54,036 nucleotides of DNA from Halolactibacillus alkaliphilus (lineage in GTDB: Bacteria; Bacillota; Bacilli; Bacillales; Amphibacillaceae): contig NZ_FOWN01000019.1 in the NCBI RefSeq assembly GCF_900115465.1, forward strand, positions 1-54,036, read 5' to 3'. The translations under genes were made by a program, and so were the position numbers. Within the stretch, counting starts at the first letter, position 1; the number at the start of each line of letters is the position of its first letter. Of the stretch, positions 15,809 to 25,068 are shown one piece after another. The notes beneath the pieces were generated by a model. That model was not told the origin of the DNA. It saw only the letters and a program-made list of their open reading frames with translations, and ran no database searches.

Positions 15809-17267
15809 ACATAAAGTAGCGCTATTTATGGTTGTGGTTATTGCCACGTTATTCATCATTTGGTTATCACTTACCTACTTTAACAGACAAACCCAAGCCA
15901 ATTACAATGATATACTCGAACGCTATTTAATATTAAATGAGGCAAATACAAAGAGTGATCAGCTAATGACAACACTGAGTGCTTTACTGACAGAAACCGT
16001 AAATGAGGACACAGAAAAATTACCCCAACTAGAACACGAGTGGGAAGCGATTCAACAGCTTGAGACGCAATTAGCGACATTAGAAAACAATACCAATCAA
16101 AATCAACTTACCAATTACTTGTATTTACTTGATAGTCTAGTTGAATCAACTGATCGTGCCATTAGACTCTATGAACAACAAGATGTCGAACAAGCGCAAA
16201 GAGAATTACATGACGCGATACGTATACAAACCTATATTTCAGATCAAACATTGCAATTATTAGACCAAGAGCTAAAAACATACGATAGTTTTTATCGAGG
16301 AATGATTGAGCAATCACGGTCAATTAATGCCTTTGGTTTTTGGTTGTTAATCTTTTTAGTTTTAATCCTTATCCTTGTCACATATTTATTCCAAAGACAA
16401 ATAACTTATCCCATACATCAACTAACAAGAGCAGCCAATGGTTTATCATTAGGTGATTTAGATCGTGAAATTGTGATTGATTCTAAAGATGAACTCGCCT
16501 TCTTAGGCAAAACATTTAACCGTATGCGAGAAAATATTAAACAGTTAATTCATGAAATTAATCAAAAGGCCAAAGTAGAAAAAGAATTAAGTGAGAGTAA
16601 GTTATTACTACAACAAACGCAGTTAAGAAGTTTACAAAGTCAAATTAATCCACACTTTCTTTTTAATACGCTTAATACGGTTTCTAAAAAAGCCTATTTA
16701 GAAGACGCTTATGAAACGAGTGATTTACTCGTGTCGATCGCAGACCTGCTTAGATATAACTTAAAACAACTTGACCGAGCGGTGACGTTACATGATGAGC
16801 TACGCGTGATTAGGCAATATGTGCATATCCAACAAACACGGTTTAGTGAACGGTTAGTCTATCATGAAGAAATCGATGAAACGTTATTAGTAAAAGAATT
16901 ACCAGCGCTCACGTTACAACCTATTATTGAAAATGCGGTGATTCATGCAGTAGAGCCTTACCAAAAAGGTGGCAACATTACTTTGCGTATCTTTAAGCAA
17001 GGCAATTATACGCGCGTTGAAATAAGTGATGATGGACCTGGTATGGCAGATGAGACGATTGAGGCACTTTTAAGTGGGAGTCTTCTTCCTAAAGAAGGTC
17101 ATTCAACAGGGATAGGTTTTACTAACGTCATAAAAAGAATGACGTTGTTTTTTAATCAAGATAACTTAGTTTATATTGATGCATATAAAGGCCGCGGAAC
17201 AAAGGTGAGTTTATTATTGCCAGAGACAGAGGGGGATAAGCAGGATGAAGATCATGATTGTAGATGA
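15795..17267 (+). CDS. LytS/YesM-type sensor histidine kinase
   Basis: A 490-residue membrane kinase. Membrane segments near residues 8-28 and 178-198 flank a helical extracytoplasmic domain of about 150 residues. A HAMP segment follows (about 200-250), then a His_kinase domain with the phospho-accepting His287 in INPHFLFNTLN, then an HATPase_c domain with N box IIENAVIHAV and G1 DDGPGM. The start chosen is ATG 15795, with AAGGGGTG correctly spaced; an in-frame GTG at 15786 lies inside that site. The gene overlaps its upstream neighbour by 14 bases and the regulator downstream by 23, so all three are translated together. The extracytoplasmic part probably contacts the anchored sugar-binding protein. 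Confidence 0.9.
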   Translation: MHKIKHKVALFMVVVIATLFIIWLSLTYFNRQTQANYNDILERYLILNEANTKSDQLMTTLSALLTETVNEDTEKLPQLEHEWEAIQQLETQLATLENNTNQNQLTNYLYLLDSLVESTDRAIRLYEQQDVEQAQRELHDAIRIQTYISDQTLQLLDQELKTYDSFYRGMIEQSRSINAFGFWLLIFLVLILILVTYLFQRQITYPIHQLTRAANGLSLGDLDREIVIDSKDELAFLGKTFNRMRENIKQLIHEINQKAKVEKELSESKLLLQQTQLRSLQSQINPHFLFNTLNTVSKKAYLEDAYETSDLLVSIADLLRYNLKQLDRAVTLHDELRVIRQYVHIQQTRFSERLVYHEEIDETLLVKELPALTLQPIIENAVIHAVEPYQKGGNITLRIFKQGNYTRVEISDDGPGMADETIEALLSGSLLPKEGHSTGIGFTNVIKRMTLFFNQDNLVYIDAYKGRGTKVSLLLPETEGDKQDEDHDCR

Positions 17268-18777
17268 TGAACGTGTCGAGCGTGAGAGTATGAGACAAAT
17301 AATAACGAAAGCTTTTAAAAAAGTTGAGCTAACCCTAGCTGAAAACGGTCAAGAAGCGGTAGATAAAGCAATGAAAGACCGACCAGATATTGTTTTAATG
17401 GACATAAAAATGCCAGAGATTAATGGGCTTGAGGCGATTCAACTGATTCAAGATAGACAACCCAACATCAAATTTATTATGGTGACCGCCTATGATACGT
17501 TTGATTATGCGAAAGAAGCACTTAAAATGGGGGTAAAAGATTATTTATTAAAACCGAGTAAAATTACAGAAATTCTTACGACACTAGAAAAAGTGATGGA
17601 AGAGGTTCAAGCTGATCAAGAAGAAAAAAAGAAATCCGACCAAGTCACTGCGACTCTTGCCCAATCTAAGAAAGTGATGGAACGTGATCTTGTCACACAA
17701 CTCCTTTTAGACCATGTGCATGACGTTGAAGCCCCCTTGCTTATGGATTATGTCAGTAAGGAGGGGGGGACAGGGTATGGTGTGCTTTTACTTATGTTTA
17801 AAGATAAGCCTTTAGCGTCTTATAGTGAGATGATCAAAGGGATTGAACAGTTTGAAGCGGTATTAGTAGGTCCGCTCTATCATAAACAGTTGCCATTCAT
17901 CATTTTAAGAGACTCTCAATCGTATCGCCAACAAGTTGTTTATCTTGCTCGCGCAATAAAACAAGCATTTGAGCGTTTAAATCAACCTGTTCAGATGGGT
18001 GTGAGTGATGAAATTGCCTCACTCGATCGCTTAAGCGCTGGCTACCAGCAAGCGGTGGTCGCTGCAATGGAAACGAAGAGGCCCTACCAGGTCATGTATT
18101 ATGACGATTTGCCAAAATCAGAAAATGTGTGTGATAAAAAGTTAGATAGTTACATTACAGAACGTTTTTTTGAAGATTTGCGGATGGGTAAATGGGATGA
18201 CATGACCCGGTGTATCCTTGATATTTCGCTTTGTTTTCAATCCGAAGGCTTACATGTGATTGAATTTAAACAACGGATTATTCAATTGCTTTATATGATG
18301 GGCCAAACACTAGATGAAATGCATATCAATGTTAATTGGCAAAAATATCATTTTAAAGCGCGCGATTATGCGGTCCTTAGTGAAGAAATAAAGCAGTATT
18401 TTAATCAATTAAAAGAAGATTATATCATCTATCACGCCCAGCTAGCTGACGATTGGTTTACTAAAATGAAACATCATATCCAAACGCATATACAGGATGA
18501 TCTATCACTGGAACATTTGAGTGATGAGGCTGGCCTTAGCCCTATTTATGTGAGTAAAGTATTTAAAGAGCGATTAGGGATGAACTATATTGACTTTTTG
18601 ACGAAATGTCGGATCGATCGAGCTAAACAATTGTTAGAAGACGACACAGTATCCATTAAATCGATTGCCGGAGATGTTGGCTATCAAGACGCTAACTACT
18701 TTAGTAAAGTGTTTAAAAAGGTAACGGGTGAGACACCAAAAACTTACCGTCAACAGCTTATTCATAAATCATACTAG
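17245..18777 (+). CDS. YesN-type response regulator with AraC DNA-binding domain
   Basis: A 510-residue regulator. Residues 1-120 are a receiver domain with acidic DDE near residues 6-8, phospho-accepting Asp53 in VLMDIKMP, a conserved Thr in MVTAYD and Lys in LLKPSK. The middle (about 130-400) resembles the regulatory middle region of YesN proteins. The last 100 residues carry two helix-turn-helix motifs of the AraC family (LSLEHLSDEAGLSPIYVSKV and IKSIAGDVGYQDANYFSKVF). It should bind promoters of sugar-uptake genes when phosphorylated by the kinase encoded upstream. Likely targets are the promoter at 10546-10583, the one for this operon, and the xylanase; this is inferred from position. 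Confidence 0.9.
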   Translation: MKIMIVDDERVERESMRQIITKAFKKVELTLAENGQEAVDKAMKDRPDIVLMDIKMPEINGLEAIQLIQDRQPNIKFIMVTAYDTFDYAKEALKMGVKDYLLKPSKITEILTTLEKVMEEVQADQEEKKKSDQVTATLAQSKKVMERDLVTQLLLDHVHDVEAPLLMDYVSKEGGTGYGVLLLMFKDKPLASYSEMIKGIEQFEAVLVGPLYHKQLPFIILRDSQSYRQQVVYLARAIKQAFERLNQPVQMGVSDEIASLDRLSAGYQQAVVAAMETKRPYQVMYYDDLPKSENVCDKKLDSYITERFFEDLRMGKWDDMTRCILDISLCFQSEGLHVIEFKQRIIQLLYMMGQTLDEMHINVNWQKYHFKARDYAVLSEEIKQYFNQLKEDYIIYHAQLADDWFTKMKHHIQTHIQDDLSLEHLSDEAGLSPIYVSKVFKERLGMNYIDFLTKCRIDRAKQLLEDDTVSIKSIAGDVGYQDANYFSKVFKKVTGETPKTYRQQLIHKSY

Positions 18778-18804
18778 ATAAAGGAAGAGAAAGTAGGTGA
18801 AGAT

Positions 18805-19848
18805 GTGCGGCGATTGTTAATGCTAAGTTGTCTATTTACACTTCTAGGGTGTGCCGTTGAAACGCCCCCTTTAGAGGAACCAGATGTAGATGACAATCAT
18901 GAAGCGGTGTTAAACGAAAACATAACCGTGGGATTATCAATGGATACATTAATAGAGGAGAGATGGCATAAGGACCGTGACATGTTTTCTGAAGCTGTAA
19001 GAGGTCAAGGAGCTGATATTATTGTTCGGGCAGCTAATGGGAATGATGCGCTACAAATAGCTCAAGCAGAGCGGATGATTACTGATGGTGTCGATGTGTT
19101 AGTACTTGTCCCGCATAATGCTGAAGCAGCTGCGACGATAGTGGGCCGGGCACAAGCCGCTGGGATACCGGTTATTTCATATGATCGTCTCGTTAAGAAT
19201 GCCAACATTGATCTCTATATTTCATTCGATAATAAAGAGGTGGGACGACTTCAGGCAAAGGCTATGCTAGAAGCTGTCCCATCGGGACAATATGTATATA
19301 TTGGTGGTGCTAATACCGATAACAATGCCCATTTGATGCGCGAAGGTGTATATGAAGTATTAAAACCACACATTGATGCAGGTAAAATTCAAGTCGTTTA
19401 TGATGAGTGGACGGATGCATGGCGGCCCAAAGAAGCAAAAAAGAATATGTTAGCTGCGTTAAAAGCAAACGATCATAAGATCGATGCGATCATTGCCGCT
19501 AATGATGCCACCGCAGGAGGTGCTATTGAGGCGCTAACTGAAGCAGGGATAAAAAAACAGATCCCTATTGTTGGTCAAGATGCTGAATTACAAGGAATTA
19601 AGCGTCTTTTTACTGAAGAACAGCTGATGACAGTTTATAAATCAATTAATGAATTAACAGAAAAGGCTGCTGAAATGGCAATTAAATTAGCTAGAGGCGA
19701 ACCAATCGAGACAAACCATGTCATTAATAACGGAAAAAAGGATGTACCGACCATTTACTTAACACCTGTCACGGTCACGAAGGACAATATTGAGGAGACA
19801 GTGATTAAAGATGGTTTTCATGATGCGGAAGATATTTACAGTGATTAA
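18805..19848 (+). CDS. Sugar-binding lipoprotein, XylF-like
   Basis: A 347-residue lipoprotein that starts with GTG; the nearby ATG at 18803 is out of frame and stops at once. The lipobox LLGC places the lipidated Cys near residue 16. The rest is a type I periplasmic-binding fold of the XylF/RbsB group, with ITVGLSMD, VLVPHNAEAA, VISYDRLVKNA, YISFDNKEVG, IIAANDATAGGAIEAL and PIVGQDAELQG. The sequence is closer to XylF than the anchored protein at 14828. It is the last gene of the sensor operon, 27 bases after the regulator, and has no ATPase or permease of its own. It could feed the MmsAB transporter or take part in sensing. Confidence 0.85.
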   Translation: MRRLLMLSCLFTLLGCAVETPPLEEPDVDDNHEAVLNENITVGLSMDTLIEERWHKDRDMFSEAVRGQGADIIVRAANGNDALQIAQAERMITDGVDVLVLVPHNAEAAATIVGRAQAAGIPVISYDRLVKNANIDLYISFDNKEVGRLQAKAMLEAVPSGQYVYIGGANTDNNAHLMREGVYEVLKPHIDAGKIQVVYDEWTDAWRPKEAKKNMLAALKANDHKIDAIIAANDATAGGAIEALTEAGIKKQIPIVGQDAELQGIKRLFTEEQLMTVYKSINELTEKAAEMAIKLARGEPIETNHVINNGKKDVPTIYLTPVTVTKDNIEETVIKDGFHDAEDIYSD

Positions 19849-19886
19849 AAAAACTGTTACGCTACAATAGGCGTGACAGTTTTTTT
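19849..19886 (+). terminator. Terminator of the sensor operon
   Basis: ACTGTTACGC pairs with GCGTGACAGT (one G-U pair) around a short loop and is followed by seven Ts. Strong intrinsic terminator. Confidence 0.85.
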
Positions 19887-20041
19887 ACATACATAGTCTT
19901 TATCAAAAGCTTAAGTTTTTCGAGTGTTTAAAAAATTATAATGGGAAGAATATCTTCTTGGATTTAGGATAAAAAGCCACAGCTAAGCGGCAATCTTTGG
20001 TAAACTAGAGAGTAAGAGAAAAAGTAAGAGGAGGGGCAAAA

Positions 20042-22984
20042 ATGGAAGCATGGATGAATGAGCTAGAACAAGGCATTAAAAAAGGGTTTATTGATCGATC
20101 AGTCCCATACTCAGGTGCCTTTGAACCACAACTTTTAATAAATAATAGTGAGAAAAAGCAAGATGTTTTAACAACGCTTATAGAAGAGCTAAGAGAAGCC
20201 AAGCGTTTCATGATAGCCGTTGCTTTTATAACAGAATCAGGTATTCAGACGTTATAAGCACATCTGTTAGATTTACATAGAAAAGGTGTTAAGGGTAGAT
20301 TAATTACGTCGACATATAATTATTTCAATCAACCTAAAATGTTTCAAGAACTTTTAAAGCTTACTAATTTAGAGGTGAGGATTGCCGAAAGAGAAGGTTT
20401 TCATTCTAAAGGGTATATCTTTGACCATGGGGATTATCACTCATTAATTGTGGGGAGTTCTAACCTTACAGCTACGGCATTAAAGGTGAATTATGAATGG
20501 AACATCAAATTAACCTCCCATCAACACGGAGCAATAATTGGACATTTTACTAGTCAGTTTGACGATATGTGGCATGAAAGTATGCCTCTTAGTGAAGAGT
20601 GGATTGTTGCATATCGTCAGAAGCATCAACGGTATTCAATACAATCAGTCGCTGATTTTCCTGCAAGCTATCAAAATAAATGGTCAGAAGCGTTGGAGGT
20701 TAAACCAAATAAGATGCAGCAACATGCATTATTAGGCATTGCGGACGTTCGTAATAAAGGTGAAAAAAGGGCGCTTGTTGTATCCGCTACTGGTACAGGT
20801 AAAACATTCTTAGCTGCATTTGATGTAAGACGTGTGCGACCAAAGCGCTTGTTGTTTATTGTTCACCGTGAACAAATTCTAAAAAAAGCGATGACAGATT
20901 TCAGAAGAGTTATTGGAGGTAACGATCGTGATTATGGGATCTTATCAGGGACATCAAAGGACCTAGAAGCAAAGTATTTGTTTGCTACTGTCCAATCTGT
21001 CTCCAGACCACAGACGCTACAAGGATTCAATAAAGATAGTTTTGATTATTTATTAATAGATGAAACTCATCGGGCAGGTGCAACGAGTTACCAAAAGATC
21101 ATAGATCATTTTGATCCATTATTTATGCTAGGGATGACAGCAACCCCCGAGAGGACTGATGGCTATGATTTATTTAAATTATTTCATTACAACATAGCCT
21201 ATGAAATACGATTGAAAGAGGCTTTAGCTGAAGACTTACTCGTGCCGTTTCATTATTTTGGTGTGTCTGACTATGAAGTAAATGGTCAAGTAAGAGAAGA
21301 TATGACCTTTAAAGATTTATCAATTCATGAGCGAGTAAGACATATTCGCGAGAAATTAGATTACTATAGCTTTTCTGGAGAAAGGCCCCATGGCTTAATT
21401 TTTTGTGCAACGAAATTGGAAGCGATGACCTTATCGAAAGCTTTAAACATTTCTGGATTAAAAACAGTGAGTTTAACGGGTGATGATCCCCAATCAGAGC
21501 GAGAAAAGTGCGTAAAGCAATTAGAGAATGGTCAGTTAGATTATATTTTAACAGTGGATATTTTTAATGAGGGAATTGATATACCGAAAATTAACCAAGT
21601 CGTTATGCTTAGACAAACAGAATCAAGTATTATCTTCGTACAACAGCTTGGCCGAGGATTGAGGAAGCACGAATCAAAGGAATTTCTAACCGTCATCGAT
21701 TTTATCGGCAATCATGAAAATAATTACCTCATTCCTGTCGCTCTGTATGGTGATCAAAGCTACAATAAGGATCAATTACGAAGGCAGTTAGTTGAACGTA
21801 GCAGAGCTATTCCTGGTGAATCCACGATTAACTTTGAAAAAATAGCTGAGGAACGTATTTTTAATGCTATTGATCAAAAAAACATGCTTTTGAAAAAAGA
21901 TTTAGATCAAGATTTCTTGCATTTAAAATATAAGGTGGGAAAGATCCCGTCGATGATGGATTTTGTTGAACATGGTTCGCGAGATCCTATGAGCTATGTC
22001 GCTTACAGTAAATCTTATTATCGCTATGTTTCAAAACTAGAAAAAGGCCTTCCATCCCTCTCAGAGAAGGCCGATAAAAGTTTAGTATATTTGGGGCAAC
22101 ATGTTCTGAATGGTATTCGTGGACACGAAGGGTTATTGTGTCGTCTTCTGATTGAAAATGAAGAGGTTGCTGAGGCTGATTTGCTTGTTCATTTGAATCA
22201 AGATGTTTATGCTTCTTTTAATGAAGAGTTGCGGCGATCGGTTTTAAGAAGTATCAACTTACTATTTTACCAAGAGAATTATCAAAAGAAACGTCGATCA
22301 CCACAAGAGTTTTTACAAGTGGATTTTATTGACTATCATGATGCCTCAAAAACGTATAAACGTAGTGCTTGTTTTAGTGACTTACTTAAAGAAGATACTT
22401 TTAAACAGTATTTGGCCGATCATGCGGCATATGCTACTCATCTATATGAAGTTAGAAGTCAATCAGGTGAAGCGCATGAAGGCTTTGTCATATATCAAAA
22501 ATATACACGTCAAGACGTATTTAGGTTGTTACTTTGGGATGAGAATCCGCTGGCCCAAAATGTCGGGGGCTATATTATAAGTCAAGATAAATCAAATTGT
22601 GCTATTTTTATTAACTATCACAAAGAAGAAACGATTAGTGATACAACAAAGTATGAAGATCAATTTATCACACCACAATTATTTCAATGGGTATCAAAGT
22701 CGAAAAGAACATTACAGTCACCAGATGTTTTAGCAATCAGAAATTATCAATCGCATGGTATGCGGTTACCATTGTTTATTAAAAAACATAATGATGAAGG
22801 CACCTCTTTTTACTATATGGGTGACGTGGAACCGGTAGTAGAGTCATTTAAAGAGGATATTATGGCTACTGGGGAAAAAACAGTGTCAGTTGTAAAAATG
22901 ATGTTAAGGCTTAAGAAACCAGTAGAGAAAGGCTTGTATAATTATTTAACAGATCAAGCGGGTCAAAGATTAAACACTCGTTAA
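20042..22984 (+). pseudogene. PLD-nuclease/SF2 helicase/DUF3427 protein, interrupted by an in-frame TAA
   Basis: One continuous frame of 980 sense codons is split by TAA at 20255-20257; both sides are in the same frame and homology continues across it. The front part (GIQTL, then AHLLDLHRKGVKGRLITSTY) belongs to a PLD-like domain. Its HxK motif is FHSKGYIFD, followed by IVGSSNLT. Then come SF2 helicase motifs: Walker A SATGTGKT, motif II DETH, TATPER and motif VI QLGRGLRKH. A long DUF3427-type C-terminal region ends near 22984. If not read through, only a 71-residue fragment and perhaps an 881-residue helicase from ATG 20339 are made; the latter lacks a clear ribosome binding site. The family is found near NUDIX genes, as here. 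The role is unknown; DNA repair or phage defence are possibilities. Confidence 0.8.
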
Positions 22985-23055
22985 ATTGAACAAAAATTAG
23001 CGACGCATTGCTCTTCTATATTCTGTGATTTATGCGGAGAGGTTCACGTTCTATA

Positions 23056-23127
23056 TAATAAACGCCCTTATTTCTACTGTCCACTTTATTGGGAGCATGT
23101 CAGTAGCTAGAATAAGGGCGTTTATTA
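23056..23127 (+). terminator. Bidirectional terminator between convergent genes
   Basis: A 20-bp stem with one bulged base (23056-23076 against 23108-23127; core AAACGCCCTTATT with AATAAGGGCGTTT) encloses a 31-base loop. A/T tracts flank both sides. It ends transcription of the helicase gene from the left and the NUDIX-maf operon from the right. Confidence 0.8.
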
Positions 23128-23136
23128 TTATTATTA

Positions 23137-23541
23137 TTATGGGTTTTGTTCCTGTATCAGTTTTTCAACAATAGGAAGATCGGCCGGTGCCCAGTTTAAG
23201 CTGAGTAAATTATCGCGTTTCAGCCAAATATATTGGGCATGTTCAGTAAGTTTTACCGTTTGTGATAGTAAGGTTGCTTTAATTGCTATCAATTCAATGG
23301 TGAATGTATCATAATCGTGGCTAGTTTCCATAAAAATATCTTGTGAGGTCTGAATGTGACAGTCAAATTCTTCAGAAATTTCTCGACGTAACGCTTCATG
23401 AACGCGTTCTCCTGCTTCAATCTTCCCACCAGGGAATTCCCATAAGTTTGGTAAGCTCATAGTTGAAGAACGTAAGGCACAAAATATTTCATTATGATCA
23501 TTTTCTATAATAGCGGCGACGACACGAATGTTTTTCTTCAC
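23137..23541 (-). CDS. NUDIX (deoxy)nucleoside triphosphate pyrophosphohydrolase, MutT-like
   Basis: A 134-residue NUDIX hydrolase. The NUDIX box is GKIEAGE, seven residues, then REISEEFD; the last conserved Gly of the box is replaced by Asp, which occurs in some active MutT proteins. All catalytic Glu residues are present. Such enzymes remove oxidised or excess (d)NTPs. The GTG start overlaps the TGA of maf in a GTGA, so it is translated by coupling. It lies tail-to-tail with the PLD-helicase gene, a pairing I have seen in Bacillaceae-type gene sets. A nucleotide-pool-sanitation role with Maf is plausible. Confidence 0.85.
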   Translation of the reverse strand: MKKNIRVVAAIIENDHNEIFCALRSSTMSLPNLWEFPGGKIEAGERVHEALRREISEEFDCHIQTSQDIFMETSHDYDTFTIELIAIKATLLSQTVKLTEHAQYIWLKRDNLLSLNWAPADLPIVEKLIQEQNP

Positions 23542-24113
23542 GATAAGTCACGCCCTTTGTGTGAAAAGCTCTTTAATTCTTGCATTAAACGCCCAATAGG
23601 TAAGCCGACCACATTATAATAATCGCCATTAATTTTTTTGATGAACGGGGCCGCAAGGCCTTGAATACCATAAGCGCCAGCTTTATCATAGGGCTCTTCA
23701 GTATCGATATAGCGAGTGATTTCTTCTTCTGTCAGCGGATAGAAAGTAACTTGTGTCGTTTCAACAAACGATGTTTGTTTGTCTTTTGAACGTATCAAAA
23801 CACCTGTATGTACCTCATGTGTTTGCCCACTTAATGCCCGCATCATAGTAAAAGCTTCTTCTCTAGATTTAGGCTTTTCGAAAATGATATTATTATAGCT
23901 GACCACCGTATCCGCTGTCACAATAATGTCATCGGTTGATTCGAAAGGTATGTTTTCCGCTTTTAATTTACTAAGTGCAGAAACTTTTTCAATAGGATTT
24001 GTCGTTTTTATTTGTGTTTCATCTACATGAGGTTTACGAACGGTAAAATCAATGTTTATTTGTTTTAATATATCTTGGCGTCTTGGTGAAGATGAGCCTA
24101 ATATGAGTCGCAT
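23538..24113 (-). CDS. maf: Maf family nucleoside triphosphate pyrophosphatase
   Basis: A 191-residue Maf protein. The start chosen is ATG 24113 (MRLILGSSSPRRQDIL), with AGAGGGGA upstream; an in-frame ATG at 24191 would add 26 unrelated residues. Conserved Maf motifs are present: SSSPRR at the N-terminus, VTADTVV, the KP..R.EA segment, SGQTHEVHTGV, and EEPYDKAGAYGIQG. Maf enzymes hydrolyse dTTP, UTP and modified nucleotides to monophosphates and can affect septum formation. The product therefore matches the function of the coupled NUDIX protein. Full family length, no defects seen. Confidence 0.92.
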   Translation of the reverse strand: MRLILGSSSPRRQDILKQINIDFTVRKPHVDETQIKTTNPIEKVSALSKLKAENIPFESTDDIIVTADTVVSYNNIIFEKPKSREEAFTMMRALSGQTHEVHTGVLIRSKDKQTSFVETTQVTFYPLTEEEITRYIDTEEPYDKAGAYGIQGLAAPFIKKINGDYYNVVGLPIGRLMQELKSFSHKGRDLS

Positions 24114-24300
24114 AGAAACGTCCCCTCTCTTAAGTTGATTATTTTTAATATAACATACCTTTGACAATAAGTATGCATTTATGGAATTCATAGAGAATTC
24201 CTATGACTGCAGTCACCATTTACCCTTCACGGAGTTTCGCTATTATGGGGAAAGGGAAGAGCAATGTGTAAAGTTAAAAGACTTGAAAGGGTGAGATATC

Positions 24301-25068
24301 ATGATAAAAAACTTCCAAAAATCTATTTCCCTATTGTTTATCATATTCGTTATTGTCGCAGTTGGTTTGTTTCACTACAGTACGGATACGTTTTTATCCC
24401 TCAACATGTGGTTAATAATAATTATTTCTATTATTAGTATTTTTTTAACATGGCGACAGCTCTTTTTAGTCGTTCTTACAACCATATTAATTGTCGGATT
24501 TAGTATTTTCTTTATTACGGATCAAACACTTGGTAATCAATTTGACTTGATTGGTGAACATGTTTTACTATCTGCGAGTCTCCTTCTTATTTGGGTTATG
24601 GCAACCGTTTTAAAGCGAATGGAGATAGTGCTTCAACACCAAAGAGAAACGATAAATAAACTTGAAAAGTATCAAGGATCTACGGAAATTCTCAGTAATG
24701 ATGAATTCAAGTCACGTGTTAAACTTATAACAAAAGCAACAGATCGACGTGGAGCAAAAAATATGGTAATAGAATTTTCTGTTTCCACGGTGAAAACAAC
24801 GGAAAAAGCACTGCATGCATACATTGCTGAAACGATTCTTAAAACCATTCGACAAGAATATGATTTAGTGACGAAAACGGATCAGCAACACTATATTGTT
24901 TTCTTACAAGATACTAATGAAATCGGTGTAGAGAAGGTGACTGAGCGATTTTTTCAAACGATACGTCATCACTTAAATGAGATTAAATTACCTGTCACGT
25001 ATAAGTACTATGAGGCGACGAATTATGATTTTGATTTGCTAGCGCCTAGAGAAGGTGATCCATCATGA
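24301..25068 (+). CDS. Membrane protein with degenerate GGDEF domain (YdaK-like)
   Basis: A 255-residue protein with about four membrane segments (about 9-105), a short coiled-coil linker (KRMEIVLQHQRETINKLEKY) and a cytoplasmic domain (about 120-250). The domain looks like a GGDEF fold in which the GGDEF signature is replaced by DQQHY, in TKTDQQHYIVFL. It would not make c-di-GMP. B. subtilis YdaK has this plan and binds c-di-GMP to switch on the polymer synthase encoded beside it. A clear RxxD inhibitory-site motif is not evident, so c-di-GMP binding is unproven. The stop overlaps the start of the glycosyltransferase gene. AAAGGGTGAG precedes the ATG. Confidence 0.55.
   Translation: MIKNFQKSISLLFIIFVIVAVGLFHYSTDTFLSLNMWLIIIISIISIFLTWRQLFLVVLTTILIVGFSIFFITDQTLGNQFDLIGEHVLLSASLLLIWVMATVLKRMEIVLQHQRETINKLEKYQGSTEILSNDEFKSRVKLITKATDRRGAKNMVIEFSVSTVKTTEKALHAYIAETILKTIRQEYDLVTKTDQQHYIVFLQDTNEIGVEKVTERFFQTIRHHLNEIKLPVTYKYYEATNYDFDLLAPREGDPS

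Noticed and set aside
23121-23141. ATT trinucleotide repeat
   Set aside because: A few copies only, next to the terminator; no sign of phase variation.
24183-24201. GGAATTC/GAATTCC inverted repeat upstream of maf
   Set aside because: Only 7 bp with a five-base loop; each arm contains GAATTC, itself a palindrome, so symmetry is weak evidence for an operator.
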